NCBI RefSeq assembly: GCF_003688855.1
Contig: NZ_REFW01000003.1
Location: 333,018-397,017 of the forward strand
Source of the DNA: Tessaracoccus antarcticus
Lineage (GTDB): Bacteria > Actinomycetota > Actinomycetes > Propionibacteriales > Propionibacteriaceae
DNA length: 64,000 nucleotides
Direction: 5' to 3'
Shown here in pieces: positions 38,805-47,235 of the stretch. Position 1 is the stretch's first letter. Each line of letters opens with the position of its first letter. Both the position numbers and the translations under genes were made by a program. Under the pieces are notes generated by a model that saw nothing but the letters and a program-made list of their open reading frames with translations, was not told the DNA's origin and searched no databases.

Positions 38805-39827
38805 TCAGCCCTCTTTGGTGGCGTAGAGGACGTCGATGACGTAGACCAGCGTCTGGCCGGCTTCCAGGCCCATGTCGGTGTTGCCGTCGGGGTAGCCCAT
38901 CTCCGGGGGCACGACCAGCATCAGGCGAGACCCGGTGGTCTGGCCCGGCAGGCCCTTCTTCCACCCCTCGATGAGGGTGTTGAGCGGTCCCTGCTGCGGC
39001 TGCCATGCATCCTCGACGAGCTTGCCGGTGGCCCAGTCCCAGCTGCGGTACTTCACCTGGATGGTGTCCTCAGCAGTGATGGGGGCGCCGGAGCCCTTGA
39101 TGAGCGGCTGCACCACGAGCTCGGTCGGCAGCGTGGCGCCGGCGGGGATGGTCAGCTCGGGCTTACCAGCGGTCAGGACGACGGTGGGCAGTCCCGCAAC
39201 GGGGGCCACGACCGCGCCGGTGGCGTCCTCGAAGTTGGCGGAGATGATGTCGACGACGAACAAGATGCTGTCGCCCTTCTCGATTTCGGCGCCCGGGTTG
39301 CCGTCGGCGTACCCGTCCTCGCTGGGCATGGCGATCAGGACACGGGAACCGATGGACTGCCCGGTGAGGCCCTTGGCGAACCCGGGCACGACCTGCTGCA
39401 GCTGGAACGTGGCGGGAGCGCCCCTGTCATAGGAGCTGTCGAACGTTTTACCGGTGCGGCCGTTGATGCCCACATAGTTGAGCGTCACGGTGCTGTTCTC
39501 CGTGAGCTTCTGCTCCCCGCCGGGGCGCAGCACCTTGGCCTGTGTCTTGTCGATGCCCCACGGGGCCTTGACGGTGACCTCGGGCTTGTCGGTGTCGCTC
39601 ACCGTGATGGCGGAGAGATCCGTGGACGGGGTGATGGACGGCAGCGGGGACGCCGACGCGCTGGGCGAGGCGGACACCTCCGCCGACGGCGAGGCCGGAG
39701 CCACCATCGACTCGCTGGCGCCGGGCTCGGGCGTGGTGGTGGCCGTTCCGCACGAACTCAGGCCGAGACCAACGGCTGCAACAAGGGAGGCGACGGCAAG
39801 GCGGGGGGCAATCGAAGAAAAACGCAC
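38805..39827 (-). CDS. FKBP-type peptidyl-prolyl isomerase lipoprotein
   Basis: A 340-residue exported prolyl isomerase. The signal peptide ends in the lipobox GLGLSSC (Cys26), followed by a Ser/Ala/Pro-rich linker. Two FKBP-like domains follow: one at about 85-200, with GAPATFQLQQVVPGFAKGL, and one at about 215-338, with WKKGLPGQTTGSRLMLVVPP. It should assist folding outside the membrane. FKBP genes commonly sit upstream of pafBC in actinobacteria. The 244 bp between it and pafB contain nothing recognisable. Confidence 0.92.
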   Translation of the reverse strand: MRFSSIAPRLAVASLVAAVGLGLSSCGTATTTPEPGASESMVAPASPSAEVSASPSASASPLPSITPSTDLSAITVSDTDKPEVTVKAPWGIDKTQAKVLRPGGEQKLTENSTVTLNYVGINGRTGKTFDSSYDRGAPATFQLQQVVPGFAKGLTGQSIGSRVLIAMPSEDGYADGNPGAEIEKGDSILFVVDIISANFEDATGAVVAPVAGLPTVVLTAGKPELTIPAGATLPTELVVQPLIKGSGAPITAEDTIQVKYRSWDWATGKLVEDAWQPQQGPLNTLIEGWKKGLPGQTTGSRLMLVVPPEMGYPDGNTDMGLEAGQTLVYVIDVLYATKEG

Positions 39828-39862
39828 GGGGGGAATAGTACCCGAGGTCCCCGTGTGTCCCG

Positions 39863-40600
39863 TCAGAGCCCCACCAGGTCCATGAGTGCACCCAGTTCCT
39901 CGGGGGTGATGTCACGGGTCTGGCCCACGGGCAACTGCCCGAGCCGCACGGGACCGATCCCGATGCGCGACAGGCGATCCACGGGGTGGCCCACGGCCTC
40001 CATCATGCGACGCACGATGCGGTTGCGGCCCTCGTGGAGCGTCACGTTCAGCAGGGAGCGGGTCTCGGTGCGGGAGACGAGCTTCAGCTTGTCGGGCTTC
40101 ACCGGTCCGTCCTCGAGGCGCAGTCCCTTCTCGAGCCGGCGAAACGTCTTGTTGTCCATGTTGCCGGCCACCTCGACCATGTAGGTCTTTCTCACCTCGT
40201 AGGACGGGTGGGACAGCCTGTGGCCGAGTTCTCCGTCATTGGTGAGGATGATGAGACCCTCGGTCTCGGTGTCCAGGCGACCGACATGGAACAACCGCTC
40301 CCGGGTGCGTGGCAGGTAGTCCGAGAGGGTGGGACGGCCCTCCGGATCCTCCAGGGTGGCGACCACGCCGCGCGGCTTGTTCAGCACGACGTAGATGTGT
40401 CGCCGCGGCGGCGGGATGCGGGAGCCGTCGACGCGGATCTTGTCGCGTTCCGGGTCAACACGCATGCCCTGCTCGGTCACGACCTTGCCGTTGACCTCTA
40501 CCCGGCCCTTGTCGATCATGATTTCGCTGGCCCTGCGAGAGGCGATACCGGCTGCCGCCAACACCTTCTGCAACCGCACACCTTCGGTCTCTTCGACCAT
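39863..40600 (-). CDS. Pseudouridine synthase, RsuA/RluB family
   Basis: rRNA pseudouridine synthase, 245 residues from the ATG at 40600 after GAGGAGG. An S4 RNA-binding domain (RLQKVLAAAGIASRRASEIM) precedes the catalytic domain with HVGRLDTETEGLIILTNDG, where the Asp is catalytic. The length and S4 domain fit RluB-like enzymes acting on 23S rRNA, but RsuA activity is not excluded. It follows scpB by 14 bases, as in many actinobacteria. Confidence 0.93.
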   Translation of the reverse strand: MVEETEGVRLQKVLAAAGIASRRASEIMIDKGRVEVNGKVVTEQGMRVDPERDKIRVDGSRIPPPRRHIYVVLNKPRGVVATLEDPEGRPTLSDYLPRTRERLFHVGRLDTETEGLIILTNDGELGHRLSHPSYEVRKTYMVEVAGNMDNKTFRRLEKGLRLEDGPVKPDKLKLVSRTETRSLLNVTLHEGRNRIVRRMMEAVGHPVDRLSRIGIGPVRLGQLPVGQTRDITPEELGALMDLVGL

Positions 40601-40614
40601 GTGTGCCTCCTCGT

Positions 40615-41175
40615 TCAATTCGTCTGCTGGTCGGCCAATTGGCCGAGCTCAGCTTCCAAGGCTACGGCGTCGGGCAGCAAAGGTGCCAAGTCGGGCAATT
40701 CGTCCAGCGAATCGAGGCCCAGTTTCTGCAGGAAAAGTCCTGTGGTGGCGAACGCCATGGCCCCGGTGTGGGGGTCCTCCCCCGCCTCCGCGATGAGTCC
40801 GCGGACCAGCAGGGTCCGGACCACGCCGTCGACGTTGACGCCCCGGACACCCGCGATCCGCCCGCGGGTGCAGGGCTGCAGGTAGGCGATGACCGACAGG
40901 GTCTCCAGTGCCGCCTGGCTGAGTTTGGCACGCTGGTCGGCCACCACCCACGCCTCGATGACGTCGGCGAGGTCGGAAGCCGTCGCCAACCGCCAACCAC
41001 CGGCGACACGCCGTAGCTCGATCCCGCGCCGGCCGTCGTCGTAGAAGTCCGCGATCTCCCGCAGGGCCGCAACCACCTCCACCTCCGGCACCTCCAGCGC
41101 CGCCGCGAGGTCTGCGGCCATGACGGGTTCGGTGGCCATCAGCAGCATCGCCTCGATGGGTCGTGTCAGACTCAT
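40615..41175 (-). CDS. scpB: Segregation and condensation protein B
   Basis: Kleisin-associated subunit of the SMC-ScpAB condensin, 186 residues with two winged-helix domains. Motifs LSQAALETLSVIAYLQPCTR and IAGVRGVNVDGVVRTLLVRG are family hallmarks. The start overlaps the scpA stop by four bases (ATGA). Confidence 0.95.
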   Translation of the reverse strand: MSLTRPIEAMLLMATEPVMAADLAAALEVPEVEVVAALREIADFYDDGRRGIELRRVAGGWRLATASDLADVIEAWVVADQRAKLSQAALETLSVIAYLQPCTRGRIAGVRGVNVDGVVRTLLVRGLIAEAGEDPHTGAMAFATTGLFLQKLGLDSLDELPDLAPLLPDAVALEAELGQLADQQTN

Positions 41176-42014
41176 GCGTCCTCCAGCTCGGGTTGGGTGT
41201 CGTACTCGTCCACGTCGGGCAGGCTCGTCTCCTCGCCGCCCACCCAGCGGATGTGCAGTTCGGTGAGCGGCCCCGCCTGCTCAAAGGCCACCTGCCGGGC
41301 GCGAAACAGTTCAAGGATGGCGAGGAAGCGCACCACGACGGTGAGTCGGTCGCATCCGTTTGTCAGGCCCCGGAACGTGGAGGACCCACTGTCGCGGAGC
41401 ATGGATGCCACCAGCGCCGTCTGCTCCACCACACTCACCTGGGCACCGTGCAGGTGAGCAAGGTCGACGTGCGGCACAGGTTTGGGGGTCAGGGCGGCGG
41501 CGGCGAGCCGGGCCACATCGGCGGCCGAGACACCGAGTTCCACCTCCGGCAGAACATGGCGGAACTGCTCCTCGATGCCTCCGGGGCGCCAGTGCGTGAG
41601 GCTGGCCGCGTCGACATGGGACTCGATCCAGGAGGCCAATCTCTTGAACGCGCGGTACTGCAGCAGGCGGGCGAACAGCAGATCGCGAGCCTCCAGGGCG
41701 GCCAGGTCCTCTGGGTCGGTGACCTCCCCGCCGGGCAGCAGACGGGCGCACTTCAGGTCCAGCAGCGTGGCGGCCACCACGAGGAAGGAGCTTGTCTTGT
41801 CGAGGTCCCACTCCTTGCCGCCCGCCCGGACGTGGGCGATGAACTCGTCGGTGACCTTGCTGAGCGCCACCTGGGTGACGTCCATCTCATGACGGCCGAT
41901 GAGCTGTAGCAACAGGTCGAAGGGACCCTCGAAGTTGCTGAGGTGGACGTCGAACCCGGCCACCTGGTCGGTGCGTTCGGCCCGGTCGGCGCCCTTCTTT
42001 TTTCTGGTGCTCAC
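41172..42014 (-). CDS. scpA: Segregation and condensation protein A
   Basis: Kleisin that bridges the SMC heads, 280 residues from the GTG at 42014 after AGGAG. A GTG at 42029, overlapping the previous stop, would add five residues. The conserved N-terminus reads FDVHLSNFEGPFDLLLQLI, and the C-terminal winged helix includes VRFLAILELFRARQVAFEQ. It is in the parA-RHH-scpA-scpB-rluB order typical of actinobacteria. Confidence 0.95.
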   Translation of the reverse strand: MSTRKKKGADRAERTDQVAGFDVHLSNFEGPFDLLLQLIGRHEMDVTQVALSKVTDEFIAHVRAGGKEWDLDKTSSFLVVAATLLDLKCARLLPGGEVTDPEDLAALEARDLLFARLLQYRAFKRLASWIESHVDAASLTHWRPGGIEEQFRHVLPEVELGVSAADVARLAAAALTPKPVPHVDLAHLHGAQVSVVEQTALVASMLRDSGSSTFRGLTNGCDRLTVVVRFLAILELFRARQVAFEQAGPLTELHIRWVGGEETSLPDVDEYDTQPELEDA

Positions 42015-42025
42015 AGGGCTCCTGG

Positions 42026-42439
42026 TCACTGCGCCCGCAGCGCCGCCACAACGTCGGAGTCCGGGCCACGCTCGGCCAGGTCAGCCAGTGCCAGCGCGAC
42101 GGCGGAGCGCACCAACCGACCACGGTCCACCTTCAGGCCGTGACGACGCTTGCAGTCAAGGGTGGCGTCCTCCAGGGCGAAGAGCTCCTCCGAGGAGAAG
42201 TAGACGGTGATCTTCTGGTCGTGGCGAACCCGACCCGACGCCTGGGGGGGTTGCGGTTGCTCTGCCTCGCTGGATGAGCCGGGTGACTGGGGAGCCATGG
42301 GGGTCGTGTGCAGTTCCGACGGCTGGTCGGGCTGCACGCGAGAGCGGCGCGGCTCGTCGAAGGCCGGGTTGGTCTGGGTGGTGCGGAACAACTCGGCAGC
42401 GCCGGGCAGGGACGCCCGCTTGCTCACAGGCTTTGGCAT
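42026..42439 (-). CDS. Small protein with a C-terminal RHH-like domain, between parA and scpA
   Basis: A 137-residue protein from the ATG at 42439, with GGGAGG ten bases upstream inside parA. Residues 1-75 are Pro/Gln/Ser-rich and probably disordered. Residues about 75-130 begin QKITVYFSSEELFALEDA and continue with helices, a pattern like a ribbon-helix-helix DNA-binding or ParA-partner domain. It overlaps parA by 16 bases, so the two are coupled. A role as a DNA-binding or adaptor partner of the ParA ATPase is inferred; no named family is recognised. Confidence 0.7.
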   Translation of the reverse strand: MPKPVSKRASLPGAAELFRTTQTNPAFDEPRRSRVQPDQPSELHTTPMAPQSPGSSSEAEQPQPPQASGRVRHDQKITVYFSSEELFALEDATLDCKRRHGLKVDRGRLVRSAVALALADLAERGPDSDVVAALRAQ

Positions 42440-43356
42440 CGCGTCAGCACCTCCCGGGCGAGCTGCCGGTACGCGTCCGCACCCGGTGAGGCGGAGGCGT
42501 ACGTGGTGATGGGTTCCCCCGCCACCGTGGTCTCCGGGAACTTGATGGTGCGGCGGATGACAGTGTGGAACACCTGCTCGTCGAAGGCCTGCACCACCCG
42601 CTCGAGGACCTCGCGGCCGTGCAGGGTGCGCGAGTCGTACATGGTGCCCAGGATGCCGAGCACCTTGAGGTCGGGGTTGAGCCGGTCGCTGACCTTGGCG
42701 ATGGTGTCCGTCAGCAGGGCGATGCCGCGCAACGCGAAGAACTCACACTCCAGTGGCATCAGGACCCAGTCGCTGGCTGTGAGGGCGTTGATGGTCAACA
42801 GTCCGAGGCTGGGCGCGCAGTCGATGAGGATGAAGTCGTAGTCACCCCGCACCTTGTTGAGGACACGCATCAGCGTCTGCTCGCGGGCCACCTCGCTGAC
42901 GAGCTGCACCTCGGCGGCCGAGAGGTCGATGTTGCTGGGCAGGATGTCCATGCCCTCGACGCTGCTGGGGTGGATGACTTCGTGGGGGGTGTGGTCACGT
43001 GTGAGGAGCAGGTTGTAGATGCTCAGGCCGAGCGTGTGGGGGTTGACGCCGAGCCCCACGGACAGGGAGCCCTGCGGGTCGAAGTCCACCAGCAACACCT
43101 TGTACCCCAGCTCGACGAGCGCCGCGCCCAGGTTGATGGTGGTGGTGGTCTTACCCACGCCACCCTTCTGGTTGCACATGGCGATGATCTCGGCCTGCAT
43201 GCGGCGGCCCGGTGCGGGAGGCGGTGGCTGCGGCAGGTGTGGCAGCGGCCGGCCTGTCGGCCCCATCACCCCTGTGTCCACGAGGGTCGACGACGCGGGC
43301 GCGTTGGGTACGTCGAACCCGGCATTCTCTGTTGCGAAAAGACCCTCATCGGTCAC
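42424..43356 (-). CDS. parA: ParA/Soj-family chromosome partition ATPase
   Basis: Walker-type partition ATPase, 310 residues. The GTG at 43356 is preferred because GGAGG lies just before it; an ATG at 43371 overlaps that very site. A Pro-rich N-terminal tail of about 50 residues precedes the deviant Walker A CNQKGGVGKTTTTINLG, Walker A-prime LIDCAPSLGLLT and a typical ParA C-terminus. This copy neighbours scpAB rather than parB near the origin, so it is the second, scp-linked ParA known in actinobacteria. Confidence 0.9.
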   Translation of the reverse strand: MTDEGLFATENAGFDVPNAPASSTLVDTGVMGPTGRPLPHLPQPPPPAPGRRMQAEIIAMCNQKGGVGKTTTTINLGAALVELGYKVLLVDFDPQGSLSVGLGVNPHTLGLSIYNLLLTRDHTPHEVIHPSSVEGMDILPSNIDLSAAEVQLVSEVAREQTLMRVLNKVRGDYDFILIDCAPSLGLLTINALTASDWVLMPLECEFFALRGIALLTDTIAKVSDRLNPDLKVLGILGTMYDSRTLHGREVLERVVQAFDEQVFHTVIRRTIKFPETTVAGEPITTYASASPGADAYRQLAREVLTRCQSL

Positions 43357-43510
43357 TTGCGTTACCTCCATGTCGACTTGTGCCCACCCTATCCCGCGAC
43401 ATGCGTGAAGAGTGCGCGGACATGCAGCAGATCGCTCCGCTGTCAGAAGGGAGTGGCAGAGGGCGACGGAGTCTGTCCCACCAGGACTCCCCCGCCCCCT
43501 GGTTCATGGA

Positions 43511-44383
43511 TCAGGCAACGCCGCGGGGCTGATCCTCCACAGCCGTGCTGCCCTGGGTGCGGGGCGGGTAGTTCTTGGCGGCCCTGAGGAAGCGCTCGTT
43601 GCGTGCGGGTTCGGGCGCGGCCATGGTGAGTTTGCGCGTGAACTCGGCCTGCGGATGGAGGATGACGTCATCGGGCGTGCCCTCCTCCACGACCTCGCCC
43701 TTGTACATGACCATCAGGTGGTCGGAGAAGTGCCGAGCAGTCGCCAGGTCATGCGTGATGTAGAGCACCCCGAGGTTCTCCGACCGCTGCAGATCGGCGA
43801 GGAGATTCAGCACTCCCAACCTGATCGACACATCAAGCATGGAGACGGGTTCGTCAGCAATGAGGACTGATGGGGACGGAGCAAGCGCCCGGGCGATGGC
43901 CACACGCTGACGCTGCCCACCAGAGAGTTCGTGCGGACGACGGTCAATGTAGTCCTCGCCGGGTGTCAGCTGGACTCGCTCCAGCAACTCGATGGCCTTG
44001 GCCCGCACTGCCTCCCGACCCGATGCGATCTTGTGGAGAATGATGGGCCGTTCCAGATGGTGCCCCACGCGGTGAAAGGCGTTCAGCGAGGCAAACGGGT
44101 CCTGGAACACCATCTGCACCTCCTCCCGGTACCTCTTCAGACCTCCGCCGCGAGTGGCGGCCGGCTTTCCGTCCAGGAGAATCTCGCCGGACGTGGGTCG
44201 TTCCAGCTGTGCGATCATCCGGGCGACGGTGGACTTCCCGCTGCCGCTCTGTCCAACCAGTGCGATCGTCCGGCCCGGAACAAGTTCGAAGGAGACGTCC
44301 TTGACGGCCGAGAGGATGCTGGTCTTCATTCCAGAGCGCAGGCGGAAGTCCTTGCACAGATTCTTGACCTGTAGCGTTGTCAT
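43511..44383 (-). CDS. Family-5 ABC importer ATPase, DppF/OppF type
   Basis: ATPase subunit, 290 residues. Walker A GQSGSGKST, signature ELSGGQRQRVAIARAL, Walker B VLIADEPVSMLD and switch VLYITHDL are intact, and the C-terminal extension typical of Dpp/Opp ATPases is short. It ends the operon binding protein, permease B, permease C, ATPase D, ATPase F. It should pair with the ATPase encoded just upstream. Confidence 0.93.
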   Translation of the reverse strand: MTTLQVKNLCKDFRLRSGMKTSILSAVKDVSFELVPGRTIALVGQSGSGKSTVARMIAQLERPTSGEILLDGKPAATRGGGLKRYREEVQMVFQDPFASLNAFHRVGHHLERPIILHKIASGREAVRAKAIELLERVQLTPGEDYIDRRPHELSGGQRQRVAIARALAPSPSVLIADEPVSMLDVSIRLGVLNLLADLQRSENLGVLYITHDLATARHFSDHLMVMYKGEVVEEGTPDDVILHPQAEFTRKLTMAAPEPARNERFLRAAKNYPPRTQGSTAVEDQPRGVA

Positions 44384-44385
44384 GA

Positions 44386-45249
44386 TCAGATCACCGCCGT
44401 CTCTCTGTCGGAAGCACTACCGCGGATGAAATCTCCCCGCTCGCCGGTCAGGCTGGGGAAGGAGGTCAGTAGCTTGCGGGTGTAGTCGTTCTGTGCGTCG
44501 AAGTAGATGTCCTCTGCGGTGCCGAGTTCCAGTATCTGACCAGCGCGCATGATCGCGATCCGATCGCTGATCTCCAGCAGCATGGGCAGGTCGTGTGTGA
44601 TGAATATCACCGCGAACCCCAGCTCCTCCCTCAGCCGCATGATCTCCGTGAGGATCTCTCGCTGCACCACCACATCCAGTGCGGTCGTCGGCTCATCCAT
44701 GATCATCAGTTGCGGGTTGAGCGCCAGTGCCATGGCGATCATCACTCGCTGCCGCATGCCGCCGGATAGTTCATGGGCATAGCTGCCGAGTCGACCAGGA
44801 TCAACGCCGACCAGTTCCAGCAACTCCCGCGACCTCGCCAGCCGGTCCTTCCTACTCATGTCGGGCCTATGGGTGGTGAACACGTCAGCCATTTGGGATC
44901 GGATGGAGGTCACGGGGTTGAGTGAGTTCATCGCTCCTTGGAAAACCATGGAGACCTTGTCCCAGCGGTAGGCACGCAGGTCCTTCTTCTCCAACTCCAG
45001 GACGTTGATGTCTTGTCCAGACCTGTCGTGAAACACCACCTCGCCGCCCGTGATGAGGGCCGGGGGACGGAGCAACTGGTTGACGCCGTAGGCGAAAGTC
45101 GACTTTCCACAGCCGCTCTCTCCTGCCAGTCCCACGATCTCTCCCCGTCCGACGACCAAGCTGACATCCCTGACGGCGTGAACCGTTCGATCGCCCAGGT
45201 AGTCGACGCTGAGGCTCCTGACGCTCAACACGGGGGTCTTCTCACTCAT
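44386..45249 (-). CDS. Family-5 ABC importer ATPase, DppD/OppD type
   Basis: First ATPase of the importer, 287 residues from the ATG at 45249 overlapping the permease stop (ATGA). Walker A GESGCGKST, signature ELSGGMRQRVMIAMAL, Walker B LMIMDEPTTALD and AVIFITHDL are intact. The frame is open far upstream through the permease gene, but that part is a shadow. It lacks the Cys-rich iron-sulfur tail of some DppD proteins. Confidence 0.93.
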   Translation of the reverse strand: MSEKTPVLSVRSLSVDYLGDRTVHAVRDVSLVVGRGEIVGLAGESGCGKSTFAYGVNQLLRPPALITGGEVVFHDRSGQDINVLELEKKDLRAYRWDKVSMVFQGAMNSLNPVTSIRSQMADVFTTHRPDMSRKDRLARSRELLELVGVDPGRLGSYAHELSGGMRQRVMIAMALALNPQLMIMDEPTTALDVVVQREILTEIMRLREELGFAVIFITHDLPMLLEISDRIAIMRAGQILELGTAEDIYFDAQNDYTRKLLTSFPSLTGERGDFIRGSASDRETAVI

Positions 45250-46199
45250 GACGCCGTCACCTTCTTTTCCGTTTTCGGCATCTTGTGGACCCGGAGTCTG
45301 GGGTTGATGACCTCGTCGAGACTGAAGTTGATCAAGGAGAGACCGGCACCGAGGATGGCGATGAGAATCCCCGGAGGAGCGAACCACCACCAGGCGCCGA
45401 ACAGCAGTGCCTGGCCGTTGCTCGCGTCGGACAGCATGGTTCCCCACGTGAGGGCACCCGTGGCGCCAATACCAACGAATGACAGGCCCGCCTCCGCGAG
45501 AATCGCCCCGAGTGTCGAGAACACGAAGCCCGATGACATCACAGGCAACAGGTTGGGCAGGATTTCCACGGCGATCACACGCCAGGTCTTCTCCCCTGAC
45601 ACGCGCGACGCGAGCACGTAGTCGCGGTTGCGGACCGACAGTGTCTGGGATCTCAGGACGCGTGCCCCGGCCGCCCATCCCGTGAGTGCGAGCACGATGA
45701 TGACAAGGAACACGGACTTGTTCTGGATGTAGCTCGCGATCACGATGACCAGAGGAAGGCCCGGTATGACCAGCATGACGTTGGTGAACAGAGAAAACGC
45801 GTCGTCGACGACACCACCGATGTAGGCCCCCAAGATGCCGAAGAAGGCCGAAAGAAACAACGTCAGCGCCGCCACGGAGACGCCCACGATGAGAGATCCA
45901 CGTGTGGAATAGGCCAGCTGGGCAAGGATGTCCGCGCCGATCTGGGTGGTCCCGAGAAGGTGTTGAGAGCTGGGGGGCGTGAGGCCGATGTTGTTGATGG
46001 CGCGCGGATCCTGGCTGAAGAATGGACCGACGACACCGAAAAGGACGATGGCGAGGACGACGACCGCGCCGATGATGAACTTCTTGGTGAGTAGTCGTTT
46101 CAGGCGACCGTCCGAACTCGTGGGTTCTCGGGGGCGGATGAGGTCGTCGACACCCTCCTCCCGGATGGCGGAACTGTCGTTGATGATCTCGGATGTCAT
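45246..46199 (-). CDS. Family-5 ABC importer permease, DppC/OppC type
   Basis: Permease of 317 residues. An N-terminal cytoplasmic part of about 35 residues precedes the first membrane helix (KFIIGAVVVLAIVLFGVVGP). The family signature HLLGTTQIGADILAQLAYSTR and the loop near RDYVLASRVSGEKTWR are clear. Its stop overlaps the ATPase start. Confidence 0.93.
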   Translation of the reverse strand: MTSEIINDSSAIREEGVDDLIRPREPTSSDGRLKRLLTKKFIIGAVVVLAIVLFGVVGPFFSQDPRAINNIGLTPPSSQHLLGTTQIGADILAQLAYSTRGSLIVGVSVAALTLFLSAFFGILGAYIGGVVDDAFSLFTNVMLVIPGLPLVIVIASYIQNKSVFLVIIVLALTGWAAGARVLRSQTLSVRNRDYVLASRVSGEKTWRVIAVEILPNLLPVMSSGFVFSTLGAILAEAGLSFVGIGATGALTWGTMLSDASNGQALLFGAWWWFAPPGILIAILGAGLSLINFSLDEVINPRLRVHKMPKTEKKVTAS

Positions 46200-46208
46200 G
46201 GTGGCCGC

Positions 46209-47195
46209 CTACCTGTGGGCCCGGGTACGGGGGTCGAGAACGGAGTAGAAGAGGTCGACGATCAGGTTCGTGAAAAGCACCGCGATGGTGATGATCAGAA
46301 AAAGCGCCTGCATGAGGGCGTAGTCGTTGTTCTGGACGGACAGGAGGAACGCATTTCCGATCCCCGGATAGGAGAAAACCTGCTCCATCACCACGGACCC
46401 ACCAACGATGAATCCGAGGGAGATCGCAAACCCTGTGAACGAGGGCAACGAGGCGTTGCGCGCGGCATACATGACCATGACCCGCCTCGGGCTGAGCCCT
46501 TTCGCCTCGGCAGTCACGACGTAGTCCTCGGACAAGGTGGAGACCATCATGTTGCGCATACCCAGAATCCACCCCCCGATCGAGCTGACAACGATGGTCA
46601 GTGCCGGCAGTACCGCGTGATAGAGGGCACTGAGGATGAAGGGGCCGTTGAAGCCGGGTGACGACGTGCGAACGTTGTAGCCGCCACTCAGAGGGAACCA
46701 GCCCAGTTGGATCGACAGGAAGTACACCAGGACGAGGGCGAACCAGAAGTACGGCAGGGCGTGGAGGATGGTGGTGGCAGGGATGATCGAGTCCACCCAG
46801 GTCCCCCGCTTCCACCCCGCGACGGTTCCGAGCGACACACCCACGATGAAGGTGATCAACGAGGTCAGGCCGACGAGGACCAACGTCCATGGGAGTGCGG
46901 AAGTGATCACGTCCACCACGGGTGTGGGGAAGTAAGTGACTGACACACCGAAGTCCCCGGTGGCGATGCTCTTGAGATACTCGATGTACTGCTGCCAGAT
47001 GGGCGTCGAGGTGTCACTGCCGAAGAGCACCTCCAGCGCCTGTCGTGTCCCCGGTGACACCGGGCCCGCCACTGTGAGCTTGCCGAGCAGGATGTCCACC
47101 GGGTTCCCGGGCAGGAGCCGCGGGATGGCGAAGTTGAAGGTCACGGCCGCGAACAGCGCAACTAGATAGAATCCCAATTTCCTGAGGAGAGCCAT
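46209..47195 (-). CDS. Family-5 ABC importer permease, DppB/OppB type
   Basis: Permease of 328 residues, six membrane segments, with the N-terminal GFYLVALFAAVTFNFAIPRL typical of DppB and the coupling loop EDYVVTAEAKGLSPRRVM. It follows the binding-protein gene by 40 bases and precedes the second permease by 9. Confidence 0.93.
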   Translation of the reverse strand: MALLRKLGFYLVALFAAVTFNFAIPRLLPGNPVDILLGKLTVAGPVSPGTRQALEVLFGSDTSTPIWQQYIEYLKSIATGDFGVSVTYFPTPVVDVITSALPWTLVLVGLTSLITFIVGVSLGTVAGWKRGTWVDSIIPATTILHALPYFWFALVLVYFLSIQLGWFPLSGGYNVRTSSPGFNGPFILSALYHAVLPALTIVVSSIGGWILGMRNMMVSTLSEDYVVTAEAKGLSPRRVMVMYAARNASLPSFTGFAISLGFIVGGSVVMEQVFSYPGIGNAFLLSVQNNDYALMQALFLIITIAVLFTNLIVDLFYSVLDPRTRAHR

Positions 47196-47235
47196 GTCAA
47201 TGCCTCACTGTCCGCGTCCGTACCATCGTGTCGCT

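Noticed and set aside
38466..40184. 572-residue plus-strand open frame over pafB and the FKBP gene
   Set aside because: It is a GC-rich antisense shadow of two well-supported minus-strand genes.
45250..46890. Upstream extension of the DppD-type ATPase frame (to 46890)
   Set aside because: The extension lies on the permease genes in another frame. The ATG at 45249 with its ATGA overlap is the clear start.
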